NCBI GenBank assembly: GCA_020637195.1
Contig: JACJWK010000003.1
Span: 124,001-188,000, forward strand
Length of the DNA stretch: 64,000 nt
Direction: 5' to 3'
From: Microthrixaceae bacterium
Lineage (GTDB): Bacteria > Actinomycetota > Acidimicrobiia > Acidimicrobiales > DATDAH01
Shown: positions 16,829 through 23,462 of the stretch, in pieces
Numbering within the stretch: the first letter of the stretch is position 1
Layout: the number at the start of each line of letters is the position of its first letter
The notes under the pieces: model-generated
Told to the model about the DNA's origin: nothing
The model's database searches: none
The model's input: the letters and a program-made list of their open reading frames with translations, nothing else
Translations under genes and position numbers: made by a program

Positions 16829-17509
16829 ATGGAACCGTTGCTGCTGTTCCCCGACCCGGCACCGCCGGAGCTGGCGCAGTGCCTGGACCTCGCCGGCTAC
16901 CCGTGGAAGGCCGTGGGCGACGAGCTGGCGGCCGAGCGCGCCGAGCCCGACGGCGGGTGGGACGGCGCCATCATCTGCGCCTACGACGATCCCGAGCGGG
17001 CGTTCGCGGTGGCCCGGGTGCTGCGCAAGCGGGACCAGCCCCTCGAGCCGCTCCTGCTGCTCATCAGCGGCACCCAGCTCGGCGACCTCGAGCTGCGCGA
17101 CGACCTCTTCGACGACTTCTGCCTCAACCCCTTCCACCCCCGCGAGCTCGAGGCCCGCCTGAAGCACCTGTTCTTCGCCACCGGGCACGGCACCCGCCCC
17201 GAGCTGGTCGAGTACGGCGACCTGGTCCTCAACCTCGAGACCTACCAGGCGGCCATCGAGGGCGTGCCGCTCGACCTCACCTACATGGAGTACGAGCTGC
17301 TCACCTTCCTCGCGTCGCACCCCGGCAAGGTGTTCACCCGCGAGACCCTCCTCAGCCGGGTGTGGGGCTACGAGTACTACGGCGGCGCCCGCACCGTCGA
17401 CGTCCACATCCGGCGCCTCCGGGCCAAGCTGGGCGAGGAGCACGCCGGCCTCATCTCGACGGTGCGCTCGGTCGGCTACCGCTTCGGCCAGTCCCGGTGG
17501 AGCGGGTGA
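16829..17509 (+). CDS. Atypical OmpR/PhoB-family response regulator with degenerate receiver
   Basis: DNA-binding regulator of 226 residues from the ATG at 16829, which has a GAGG site; an upstream ATG at 16811 would add six residues. The C-terminal half is an intact winged helix (YMEYELLTFLASHPGKVFTRETLLSRVWGYEYYGGARTVDVHIRRLRAKLGEE). The receiver half (1-115) is degenerate: no LDLxLP-type phospho-acceptor loop is visible where DGAIICAYDDPERAF lies, and the conserved KPF lysine is replaced (CLNPF). It therefore probably works without phosphorylation, as GlnR-type orphan regulators do. Its position behind glnA2 suggests a nitrogen regulator; that role is inferred. Confidence 0.85.
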   Translation: MEPLLLFPDPAPPELAQCLDLAGYPWKAVGDELAAERAEPDGGWDGAIICAYDDPERAFAVARVLRKRDQPLEPLLLLISGTQLGDLELRDDLFDDFCLNPFHPRELEARLKHLFFATGHGTRPELVEYGDLVLNLETYQAAIEGVPLDLTYMEYELLTFLASHPGKVFTRETLLSRVWGYEYYGGARTVDVHIRRLRAKLGEEHAGLISTVRSVGYRFGQSRWSG

Positions 17510-18096
17510 TCCCCGTCCGCGCCGCGGCGCTGGCCGCCCTCGTCACCGCGCTGTTGGCCGTGGGGTCGGCGCTGGCCCCGGCCGCGGGCGCCCACACCGA
17601 CACCGGCACCTTCTCGGCCACCCGCGCCGAGCCGGGACCCGGCGGCACCACCACGATCGACGTCCTGCTCACCTACGACAACGACGGCCACGGCGCCGCC
17701 GGCGCCACCGTCACGGTCACCGTGCAGGGCCCGACCGGCGGGCCCGTCCCCGTCACCATGTCGGCGGGCGACCGCGAGGGCGCCTACACGGGCGAGGTGG
17801 CCACCTCCGAGCCCGGCGACTACACCGTCACCGCCTCCGCCGCCGAGCCCGAGGCACAGGCCTCGTTCTCGTTCACCGTCGAGGCGCCGGCCACGACCAC
17901 CACCGCGCCCACCACGACGAGTCCCGACGTCGCCACGTCGACCGCCTCGGTGGTCGAGGCCGACGACCAGGGCGCCGACGCCGCCTCGGACGACGGCGGC
18001 AGCTCGGCCGTCCTCGTGGTCGGTGTGGTGATCCTGACCGCGCTGGCCGCCGCCGGGGGCGTCTGGTGGTGGCGTCGGGACCGCACCCCGGCCTGA
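17506..18096 (+). CDS. Secreted, membrane-anchored Ig-like protein (CopC/YtkA-like)
   Basis: A 196-residue exported protein beginning at a GTG that overlaps the regulator's stop (GTGA); another in-frame GTG lies three codons earlier. A signal peptide (RAAALAALVTALLAVGSALAPAAGA) is followed at once by AHTDTGTFSA, placing a histidine at the mature N-terminus as in CopC-type copper proteins. A beta-sandwich of about 95 residues follows (ATVTVTVQGPTGGPVPVTM, GAYTGEVATSEPGDYTVTASA). Then comes a Thr/Ala-rich stalk and a C-terminal membrane helix (SSAVLVVGVVILTALAAAGGVWWW) with basic end. Copper binding is a guess. Confidence 0.75.
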   Translation: MIPVRAAALAALVTALLAVGSALAPAAGAHTDTGTFSATRAEPGPGGTTTIDVLLTYDNDGHGAAGATVTVTVQGPTGGPVPVTMSAGDREGAYTGEVATSEPGDYTVTASAAEPEAQASFSFTVEAPATTTTAPTTTSPDVATSTASVVEADDQGADAASDDGGSSAVLVVGVVILTALAAAGGVWWWRRDRTPA

Positions 18097-18204
18097 GGAC
18101 GAGAGCGACGGTCGGCGCCCGCCGGGGCGCCGCGCGGCCTCCGCTCGCGGCGGTGCGCTCCTCGTCGGCCGCCGGCGCCTGATCCGAAGGGCCCAGACCG
18201 GAAA

Positions 18205-18218
18205 GGGACCAAGGTCCC
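18205..18218. promoter_or_regulatory. DevR/DosR-like palindromic box upstream of the signalling cluster
   Basis: GGGACC-AA-GGTCCC is a 14-base palindrome that fits the core of the mycobacterial DosR dormancy box (GGGACTWWAGTCCC) with both half-sites nearly intact. It lies 54 bases before the first gene of the cluster, a normal distance for an activator site. It is the only regulatory-looking element I see in the 175 bases between the stop at 18096 and the ATG at 18272. Confidence 0.55.
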
Positions 18219-18271
18219 GATTCGCGCCGTCGCCCTCAACCCGACCGCCCCGCGCGGCCGATGGCTTGTCC

Positions 18272-18772
18272 ATGACGCACCGGGGGTTGGTGGTCGAACG
18301 CACCGGGCGGGGGCCCGGCGAGGCCCGCTGGGAGCGCGCCGCCGACCGCGTGCCGGGGATCCCGGGGCTGCGATCCATCGAGGTGGGCTCCGACCTGGCC
18401 GGGGGCGACACCGTCGAGCAGCTCGCCCGCCGGGTGCTGCGCACCCCGGACGACGCCCGCCTCCACCTCGCCCGGGTGCAGGCTCTCGTGGACGCCGGTC
18501 GACCCGACGAGCTGTACGGCGCGGTCGTCGACTTCCTGATCGCCACGGGGACCTCGGCGGAGCACCTGCGCCGGACCGTCGTGTCCGGCGCCGCCGCAGT
18601 CGTCGGCGCGGAGCGCGCCGCGGCCCTCACCGACCACCTGGCCGGCGGCCTGACCGCCACCGACCCCATCCCCCCGGCGCCGTGCTCGGTCCTGCACCTC
18701 GGCATCACGGGCCGACCGCTGGTCGAGGTCGTCGACCGCCACGCCCCCGTCACGGTCTGGAGCACGCCATGA
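18272..18772 (+). CDS. Hypothetical protein, first gene of roadblock/PAS/PhnD-like cluster
   Basis: A 166-residue protein I do not recognise. The ATG at 18272 is preferred; a TTG two codons earlier is possible. It looks soluble and mostly helical from about residue 45 on (VEQLARRVLRTPDDARLHLARVQALVDAGRPDELYGAVVDFLIATG), with a late strand-rich segment (CSVLHLGITGRPLVEVVDRHAPVTVW). No P-loop is visible, so it is not the small GTPase that roadblock proteins often work with. Its stop overlaps the next ATG (ATGA), tying it to the cluster. Confidence 0.75.
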   Translation: MTHRGLVVERTGRGPGEARWERAADRVPGIPGLRSIEVGSDLAGGDTVEQLARRVLRTPDDARLHLARVQALVDAGRPDELYGAVVDFLIATGTSAEHLRRTVVSGAAAVVGAERAAALTDHLAGGLTATDPIPPAPCSVLHLGITGRPLVEVVDRHAPVTVWSTP

Positions 18773-19473
18773 CCCAGCAGCTCGCGCTCGCCCCGGGGCT
18801 CTACGCCCAGCCCACCCCGGTGGGAGCGTTCCGGGCCGCCGAGGCCGCCGAAGCCGACGCCGTCACCCACCTCCTGCGGGTGCTCCTGTTGCACCCCACC
18901 ACCCCCGCCCTCGACGCCGACACGCTCGCGGGCTGGTTCGGGTGCACGCCCGACGACGCCCTGCGCATCGTGCAGCACGCCCAGGAGGAGGGGCTGGTCG
19001 AGGGCCAGCCGCAGCCCCGGACGGTGAGCGGCGGGTCGCTCGAGCAGGTGATGCCCCACCTGCTCCCCGCCCTGTCCTCCGACGGCCGGGCGCTGCTCGT
19101 CGACGCCCAGGGCTTCGTCGCCGGTGCGGCGGGCTTCGCCCCCGAGGCCGCCGAGGCCCTCGCCGCGCTCAGCGCCGACCTGGGCATCCTCCACGAGCGC
19201 CACCGCCGCCACTTCGGCACCTCGGTGGGGCTGCCCACGAGCGCGTGGGCCCTGGTGGACGGCGCCGGCAACAGCCAGGTCGGCTTCTGGCCCCTGCACA
19301 TCGGCGAGGAGCGCTTCGTGCTCTCCGTCGTCGGCATCCCCCGCCTCCACCAGCAGGCGTTCACCGACCTCATCTGGGTGCTCATGCTCCGCTACGGCGC
19401 GCCCGCCACCCCGAGCACCCCCGCCGCCACCGACACCCGACCGTCCGACCTGCTGCAAGGAGCCCACCCATGA
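18769..19473 (+). CDS. Winged-helix plus roadblock-like signalling protein
   Basis: A 234-residue soluble protein. Residues about 28-75 look like a winged helix (VTHLLRVLLLHPTTPALDADTLAGWFGCTPDDALRIVQHAQEEGLVEG). The second part has the rhythm of a roadblock/LC7 fold: GRALLVDAQGFVAGAAGFAPEAAEALAALSADLG, then ALVDGAGNSQVGFWPLHIGEERFVLSVVG. The domain assignments are by eye and tentative. Both ends overlap neighbours by 4 bases, so it should be made in step with the LC7 protein encoded next and may form a heterodimer with it. Confidence 0.7.
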   Translation: MTQQLALAPGLYAQPTPVGAFRAAEAAEADAVTHLLRVLLLHPTTPALDADTLAGWFGCTPDDALRIVQHAQEEGLVEGQPQPRTVSGGSLEQVMPHLLPALSSDGRALLVDAQGFVAGAAGFAPEAAEALAALSADLGILHERHRRHFGTSVGLPTSAWALVDGAGNSQVGFWPLHIGEERFVLSVVGIPRLHQQAFTDLIWVLMLRYGAPATPSTPAATDTRPSDLLQGAHP

Positions 19474-19868
19474 GAGAGGACCTGCTGACCTCGATCCTCG
19501 CCGAGCTGAACGGCACGTCGGCCGACATCGAGGCCTGCGCGGTGCTGTCCACCGACGGCCTGATGATCGCCTCGCTGCTCCCCCAGGGCCTGGACCCCGA
19601 CCGGGTCGGGGCCATGGGTGCCGCCATGCTCTCGCTCGGCGACCGGACCGCCGCCGAGCTGTCCCGGGGCGACCTGGAGCAGGTGATGATCAAGGGGGAC
19701 CGCGGCTACGTGCTGATGACCCACGCCGGCGCCGACGCGGTGCTGAGCGTGCTGGCGACGCCGCAGGCCAAGCTCGGGTTGATCTTCCTCGACGCCAAGC
19801 GGGCCGCCGACCAGATCTCGACCCTGCTGTCACCCGTGCCCAGCACGGTGGCGGCCTTCCCGGGGTGA
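19470..19868 (+). CDS. Roadblock/LC7 domain protein
   Basis: A 132-residue single-domain Roadblock/LC7 protein. Typical segments are EDLLTSILAELNGTSADIEACAVLSTDGLMIASLLPQGLDPDRVGAMGAAMLSLGDRTAAEL (residues about 3-64) and VMIKGDRGYVLMTHAGADAVLSVLATPQAKLGLIFLDAKRAADQI. In bacteria such proteins usually modulate small Ras-like GTPases or nucleate signalling complexes. No GTPase gene is present here, and the flanking genes encode a roadblock-like protein and a PAS protein instead. Start and stop both overlap neighbouring genes by 4 bases. Confidence 0.88.
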   Translation: MREDLLTSILAELNGTSADIEACAVLSTDGLMIASLLPQGLDPDRVGAMGAAMLSLGDRTAAELSRGDLEQVMIKGDRGYVLMTHAGADAVLSVLATPQAKLGLIFLDAKRAADQISTLLSPVPSTVAAFPG

Positions 19869-20347
19869 CCGTGCTCGCCGACATGGTGCCCGAGCAGATC
19901 GAGGGGCCGGGCACCGAACACCACCTCACCTTCCACGACGGCACGACCCGCCGGGTGTACGTGACCGAGATCGAGACGCCGTTCCCCGACGGCAAGCTGA
20001 TCGTCAGCCGCACGGACCTGGCCGGGGTCATCACCGACATGAACCAGGCCTTCGTGGACATGTCGGGCTACTCGCCGGACGAGCTGCTGGGCGCGCCGCA
20101 CCACATCCTGCGCCACCCCGACATGCCCGCCCCGGCCTTCGCCGACCTGTGGGACACGGTGCTGGCCGGCGAGAAGTGGCACGGCTACGTGAAGAACCTG
20201 CGGCGGGACGGCGGCTTCTACTGGGTGTACGCCACGGTGATCCCCAACATCCGCCACGGCGAGATCGTCAGCCTCACCTCGGTCCGGCGCAAGCCGTCGC
20301 GGTCGAAGGTCGAGGCCTCCCAGGCCCTCTACCTGACGATGGTGTGA
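19865..20347 (+). CDS. Stand-alone Aer-type PAS domain protein
   Basis: A 160-residue protein that is essentially one PAS domain. It closely follows the FAD-binding PAS of the aerotaxis receptor Aer: ITDMNQAFVDMSGYSPDELLGAPHHILRHPDMP, then FADLWDTVLAGEKWHGYVKNLRRDGGFYWVYATVIP. The Trp in DLW and the YWV strand, which line the flavin pocket in Aer, are kept. There is no HAMP, membrane or methyl-accepting part, so it should act as a free cytoplasmic redox or oxygen sensor. The GTG start overlaps the LC7 stop, and the PhnD-like gene begins 2 bases after its own stop. Confidence 0.87.
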   Translation: MTVLADMVPEQIEGPGTEHHLTFHDGTTRRVYVTEIETPFPDGKLIVSRTDLAGVITDMNQAFVDMSGYSPDELLGAPHHILRHPDMPAPAFADLWDTVLAGEKWHGYVKNLRRDGGFYWVYATVIPNIRHGEIVSLTSVRRKPSRSKVEASQALYLTMV

Positions 20348-20349
20348 CC

Positions 20350-21111
20350 ATGGCCCCCGACCGCAACATCGCCCAGTTCTCGGTCAGCCCCGACTTCGGG
20401 CCCGAGCTCATCGCCTCCTGGTTCGTCTTCAACACGTGGCTCCAGCGCCGGGTGGGCCGACCGATCCACCTCGAGCTGTTCGACTCGTTCACCGACCAGC
20501 GCGCCGCCCTGGCCGCCGGGGCGATCGACCTGATCTACGCCAACCCCTCGGACGCCGCCGTGCTCGTGCGCTCGTACGGCTTCACCCCCGTCGTCCGCCC
20601 GGCTCAGCACCCCGACGAGGTGGTGCTGGCGGCGCCGGAGACGTCGGCCGCCCACGCCGTCGAGGACCTCGGGCCCGGCACCCGCCTGGCCCAGACCGAC
20701 GACCCCGACGTGTCGATGATCGCCCGCATCATGCTCGAGCCCGCCGACCTCGACGCCACCAACACGACGATCGTCGAGCTCGACACCTACGTGCTGGTGG
20801 CCAAGGCGCTGCTCGACGGGCGGGCGGAGGTGGGCGCGTTCCTCGACGAGGCGTTCGACCACCTGTCGCCGCTGGTCCGCGGTCAGCTGCGGCCGCTCGT
20901 CACCAGCCAGATCAGCGTGATCCACCACGCCCTGATGGTGGGCCCGCGGCTGGCACCCCACCGCGACGAGCTCGCCGCGGTGCTGACCGCCATGGGCGAC
21001 GATCCGGCCGGCGCCCGCGTGCTCGCCGAGCTCGGCATCGACGGCTGGCAGCCCATGGAGCACGAGGAGGCCGAGTTCCTCATCGACCTCATGGACACCC
21101 TCGCCGCCTGA
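20350..21111 (+). CDS. PhnD-like substrate-binding fold without a signal peptide
   Basis: A 253-residue protein with the type II periplasmic-binding fold of the PhnD group: IHLELFDSFTDQRAALAAGAIDLIYANPSDAAVLVRSYGFTPVVRP matches the first lobe and ELDTYVLVAKALLDGRAEVGAFLDEAFDHL the second. It begins MAPDRNIAQFSVSPDFGPEL with no signal peptide or lipobox, so it should stay in the cytoplasm. No permease or ATPase is nearby. It may be a ligand sensor for the PAS/roadblock proteins. It closes the cluster and is followed by the hairpin at 21166-21201. Confidence 0.82.
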   Translation: MAPDRNIAQFSVSPDFGPELIASWFVFNTWLQRRVGRPIHLELFDSFTDQRAALAAGAIDLIYANPSDAAVLVRSYGFTPVVRPAQHPDEVVLAAPETSAAHAVEDLGPGTRLAQTDDPDVSMIARIMLEPADLDATNTTIVELDTYVLVAKALLDGRAEVGAFLDEAFDHLSPLVRGQLRPLVTSQISVIHHALMVGPRLAPHRDELAAVLTAMGDDPAGARVLAELGIDGWQPMEHEEAEFLIDLMDTLAA

Positions 21112-21165
21112 TCCCCGCCCGGACCGGGCCGGGCCGGCAACGGCGCCGGATCGGCCCCCGGGAAC

Positions 21166-21201
21166 GACGAAGGCCCCCCGGCGCACCGGGGGGCCTTCGT
21201 C
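21166..21201. terminator. 16-bp bidirectional hairpin between the signalling cluster and csp
   Basis: GACGAAGGCCCCCCGG pairs perfectly with CCGGGGGGCCTTCGTC around a CGCA loop. It serves convergent genes: the PhnD-like gene (+) and the cold shock gene (-). Confidence 0.8.
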
Positions 21202-21222
21202 ATTCGGATGGTGCGAGCGTGC

Positions 21223-21423
21223 TCAGATCGCGCGGACGTCCTGCGCCTGCTCACCCTTCGGTCCGGTGGTCACCTCGAACTCGACCGCCTGGCCTTCGTC
21301 GAGGGACCGGTAGCCCGAACCCTGGATGGCCGAGAAGTGCACGAAGACATCGGGCCCGCTCTCGCGGGAGATGAAGCCGTAGCCCTTCTCGGCGTTGAAC
21401 CATTTCACGGTACCGGTCGGCAA
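21223..21423 (-). CDS. Cold shock protein, CspA family
   Basis: A 66-residue single-stranded nucleic-acid-binding protein, an RNA chaperone. Both RNP motifs are intact: KGYGFI (RNP1) and VFVHFSAI (RNP2), within GTVKWFNAEKGYGFISRESGPDVFVHF. The start is a TTG at 21423, supported by an AAAGGGGG ribosome site and by the fixed N-terminus of the family (MPTGTVKWFN). About 137 bases of non-coding leader lie upstream, in keeping with csp genes whose long 5' UTR responds to temperature; I did not find a specific structure. Confidence 0.95.
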   Translation of the reverse strand: MPTGTVKWFNAEKGYGFISRESGPDVFVHFSAIQGSGYRSLDEGQAVEFEVTTGPKGEQAQDVRAI

Positions 21424-21560
21424 ACCGGCCCCCTTTCAGTGTTGCGGGGCCGGCTGACTGCGTCGGACGTCCCTGCTGGTTGGTAGTGCGCGACCACCGT
21501 AGTCCCTGGCGGGGCGGAGTGCGCTGGAATCGGGGTCGAGACGCCCGGCGACGACCGCGA

Positions 21561-21722
21561 TCAGACGTTGAGCTCGAGGAGCTCGCTGCCCTCGTGCTCG
21601 GCGTCGACCTCGGACTTGAGGGCCCAGCCGAGCAGCCCGGCGACGACGGCGCCGCTGAGCAGCACCGACACGGGGATGACCAGCACGAGGGCGATCACGA
21701 TGAGGACGGGACCGACGGCCAT
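21561..21722 (-). CDS. 53-residue single-pass membrane protein with conserved-looking acidic tail
   Basis: Short gene with an ATG at 21722. The product begins MAVGPVLIVIALVLVIPVSV and continues LLSGAVVAGLLGWALKSEV, giving one or two hydrophobic helices, then a short polar tail DAEHEGSELLELNV. I recall very similar small proteins in other actinobacteria but no named family. A TAGGAT -10 element ends 6 bases before the ATG, so the gene is probably leaderless, which supports it being real. It stands alone between csp and the RCC1 gene. Confidence 0.7.
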   Translation of the reverse strand: MAVGPVLIVIALVLVIPVSVLLSGAVVAGLLGWALKSEVDAEHEGSELLELNV

Positions 21723-21728
21723 GTCGAG

Positions 21729-21734
21729 ATCCTA
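21729..21734 (-). promoter_or_regulatory. -10 element (TAGGAT), leaderless promoter of the 53-residue membrane protein
   Basis: TAGGAT reads on the minus strand from 21734 to 21729 and ends 6 bases before the ATG. Confidence 0.55.
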
Positions 21735-21782
21735 GCGATCGACGCGCGGCGGGCCCGAGCCGACCGGCCCGGGCCCGGTCGC

Positions 21783-23006
21783 TCAGGTCGGCAGCGGGAC
21801 CCGGACGGGCGCGGGCTGGTCGACGCCGATGGCGTCGTCGCCGATCCCGATCCGGCCGTTGCCGCCGTCACCCCAGCAGAACAGACGGCCGTTGACCTTG
21901 ATCGCACAGGTGTGGACATCGCCCGCGTCCACCTGTCGCCACCGCCGCCCCGCGAGCGCCGCTGGGGCCGGCTGGTTCGCGAAGGGCTCACCGTCACCGA
22001 CCTCGCCGTTGCTGTCGAGGCCCCAGCACGACAGGGTGCCGCCGGACGTGGCGTTGGTGCGAGCGCACGTGTGCCAGCCCGAGGCGGTCACGCCGGCCCA
22101 GCGGGTCGATCCCTCGGCGACCCGTACCGGCGCCGGCTCGAGATCGTCGGTGGCGGGGTCGCCGTCGCCGCGCTGGCCGTCCCGATCCCAGCCCCAGCAG
22201 TACAGCCGCCCCAGGGCCTTGAGTGCGCAGGTGTGCGACGCCCCGGTGGCGACCTGGACCCAGTTGGTGGTGCTGCTGGCCACCTCGACGGGGGTGCCGG
22301 AGTCCGTGAAGGGAGCCCCGTTGCCGAGTTGGCCGGCGCCGTCGGTGCCGAAGCAGAAGAGCCGGTTCGTGGTGGTCAGGGCGCACGTGTGGAACATGCC
22401 GGCCGACACCTTGCGCCAGTCCGTGGCGCCGCCGGCCACCTCGACCGGCCGATTCTGGTTGACGAAATCGGCGTCGTTGCCCAGCTGACCGCTGCCGTCG
22501 CGCCCGAAGCAGAACAGCCGGCCGGCACGCGACCGGGCGCAGGCGTGGTGCGTGCCGGCGCTGACGTCCGCCCAGAAGCGCCGACCCCCGGCGACCTCGG
22601 TCGGCTCGCCGACGTCGGTGTTGTCGCCGCCGTTGCCGAGCTGGCCGTAGAAGTCCGATCCCCAGCAGAAGAGCTGGCCCCCCGTGGTGCGCGCGCAGGT
22701 GAAGAACTCGCCGGTCGAGACCTTCGCCCAGTCGGTGCGGCCGCCCGCCACCTCGGTCGGGACCGACCGGTCGGCGTTGTCGCCGCCGTCGCCGAGCTGG
22801 CCCGCGGCGTCGGAGCCCCAGCAGTAGAGGCGTCGCTCGGTGGTGATGGCGCAGGTGTGGGTGCCGCCGGCGCTGACCTGGCGCCAGCCCACCGCGAACG
22901 AGAGCTCCTCGTTCGACTCGGCACCGGCGGCGGGCCCACCGGCAACCCCCGAGGTGACGAGCACGGCGGCGAGCACCGCCAAGATCAGGACCGGCTTGCG
23001 CACCAT
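21783..23006 (-). CDS. Secreted RCC1-repeat beta-propeller protein
   Basis: Exported protein of 407 residues. A signal peptide (VRKPVLILAVLAAVLVTSGVAGGPAAGA) precedes seven RCC1-type modules, enough for one seven-bladed propeller and little else. Each module carries the pair HTCAxx...LFCWG or a close variant (for example HTCAITTERRLYCWG and HACARSRAGRLFCFG), that is two cysteines about 9-12 residues apart, suggesting a disulfide per blade. A GAGGAGG site precedes the start. No carboxypeptidase-like repeats follow, unlike the larger paralogs at 50069, 52650 and 61908. Partner or ligand unknown. Confidence 0.88.
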   Translation of the reverse strand: MVRKPVLILAVLAAVLVTSGVAGGPAAGAESNEELSFAVGWRQVSAGGTHTCAITTERRLYCWGSDAAGQLGDGGDNADRSVPTEVAGGRTDWAKVSTGEFFTCARTTGGQLFCWGSDFYGQLGNGGDNTDVGEPTEVAGGRRFWADVSAGTHHACARSRAGRLFCFGRDGSGQLGNDADFVNQNRPVEVAGGATDWRKVSAGMFHTCALTTTNRLFCFGTDGAGQLGNGAPFTDSGTPVEVASSTTNWVQVATGASHTCALKALGRLYCWGWDRDGQRGDGDPATDDLEPAPVRVAEGSTRWAGVTASGWHTCARTNATSGGTLSCWGLDSNGEVGDGEPFANQPAPAALAGRRWRQVDAGDVHTCAIKVNGRLFCWGDGGNGRIGIGDDAIGVDQPAPVRVPLPT

Positions 23007-23104
23007 CGCTGCCTCCTCGGCGTCGACCGCCCCGAGCCTCGCTCGGCCGTTCCCGCAAGTTACGCCGCTTTCGGGACGCGCGCCCCGCAGAACCCGCAGA
23101 CGGG

Positions 23105-23452
23105 CTACGACACCCGCGCCCAGGCCTCGATCTCGACCAGGGCGCCGAGGGGGAGCTCGGCCACGCCCACGGCCGACCGGGCGGGGCGATGGTCGCCGAA
23201 GCAGTCGACGTAGGCCTCGTTCATGGGCCCGTAGTCGGACATGTGACGCAGGAACACCGTGGTCTTCACCACGTCGCCGAGGCCGGCCCCCTCGGCGACC
23301 AGCAGCGCCTCGAGGTTGGCGATCGCCTGGCGCAGCTCGCCGTCGACCCCGCCCGTCACGAGCGTGCCGTCGCGCAGGCCGATCTGGCCCGAGGTGACGA
23401 GCCAGTCCCCGGTCCGGACGATCGGCGTGTAGGGGCCCACGGGGGTGGTCAT
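23105..23452 (-). CDS. RidA/YjgF family protein
   Basis: A 115-residue trimeric-type protein of the RidA family, which hydrolyses reactive enamines and imines from amino-acid metabolism. Family stretches are VGPYTPIVRTGDWLVTSGQIGLRDG, ANLEALLVAEGAGLGDVVKTTVFLRHMSDYGPMNEAYVDCFG, and the ending HRPARSAVGVAELPLGALVEIEAWA, which includes the catalytic-site Arg and Glu. A TAGCCT -10 (23465-23460) ends 7 bases before the ATG, so it should be leaderless, although the fusion gene lies only 10 bases upstream on the same strand. Confidence 0.93.
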   Translation of the reverse strand: MTTPVGPYTPIVRTGDWLVTSGQIGLRDGTLVTGGVDGELRQAIANLEALLVAEGAGLGDVVKTTVFLRHMSDYGPMNEAYVDCFGDHRPARSAVGVAELPLGALVEIEAWARVS

Positions 23453-23462
23453 GGCGGCGAGG

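Noticed and set aside
17476..19467. Long minus-strand frame opposite the CopC-like and signalling-cluster genes
   Set aside because: The overlapping plus-strand genes have 4-base couplings and recognisable domains; the antisense frame is low complexity.
18272..21111. A Ras-like/MglA GTPase partner for the roadblock proteins
   Set aside because: I checked all five products by eye and found no P-loop; the first gene, the best candidate by position, has none.
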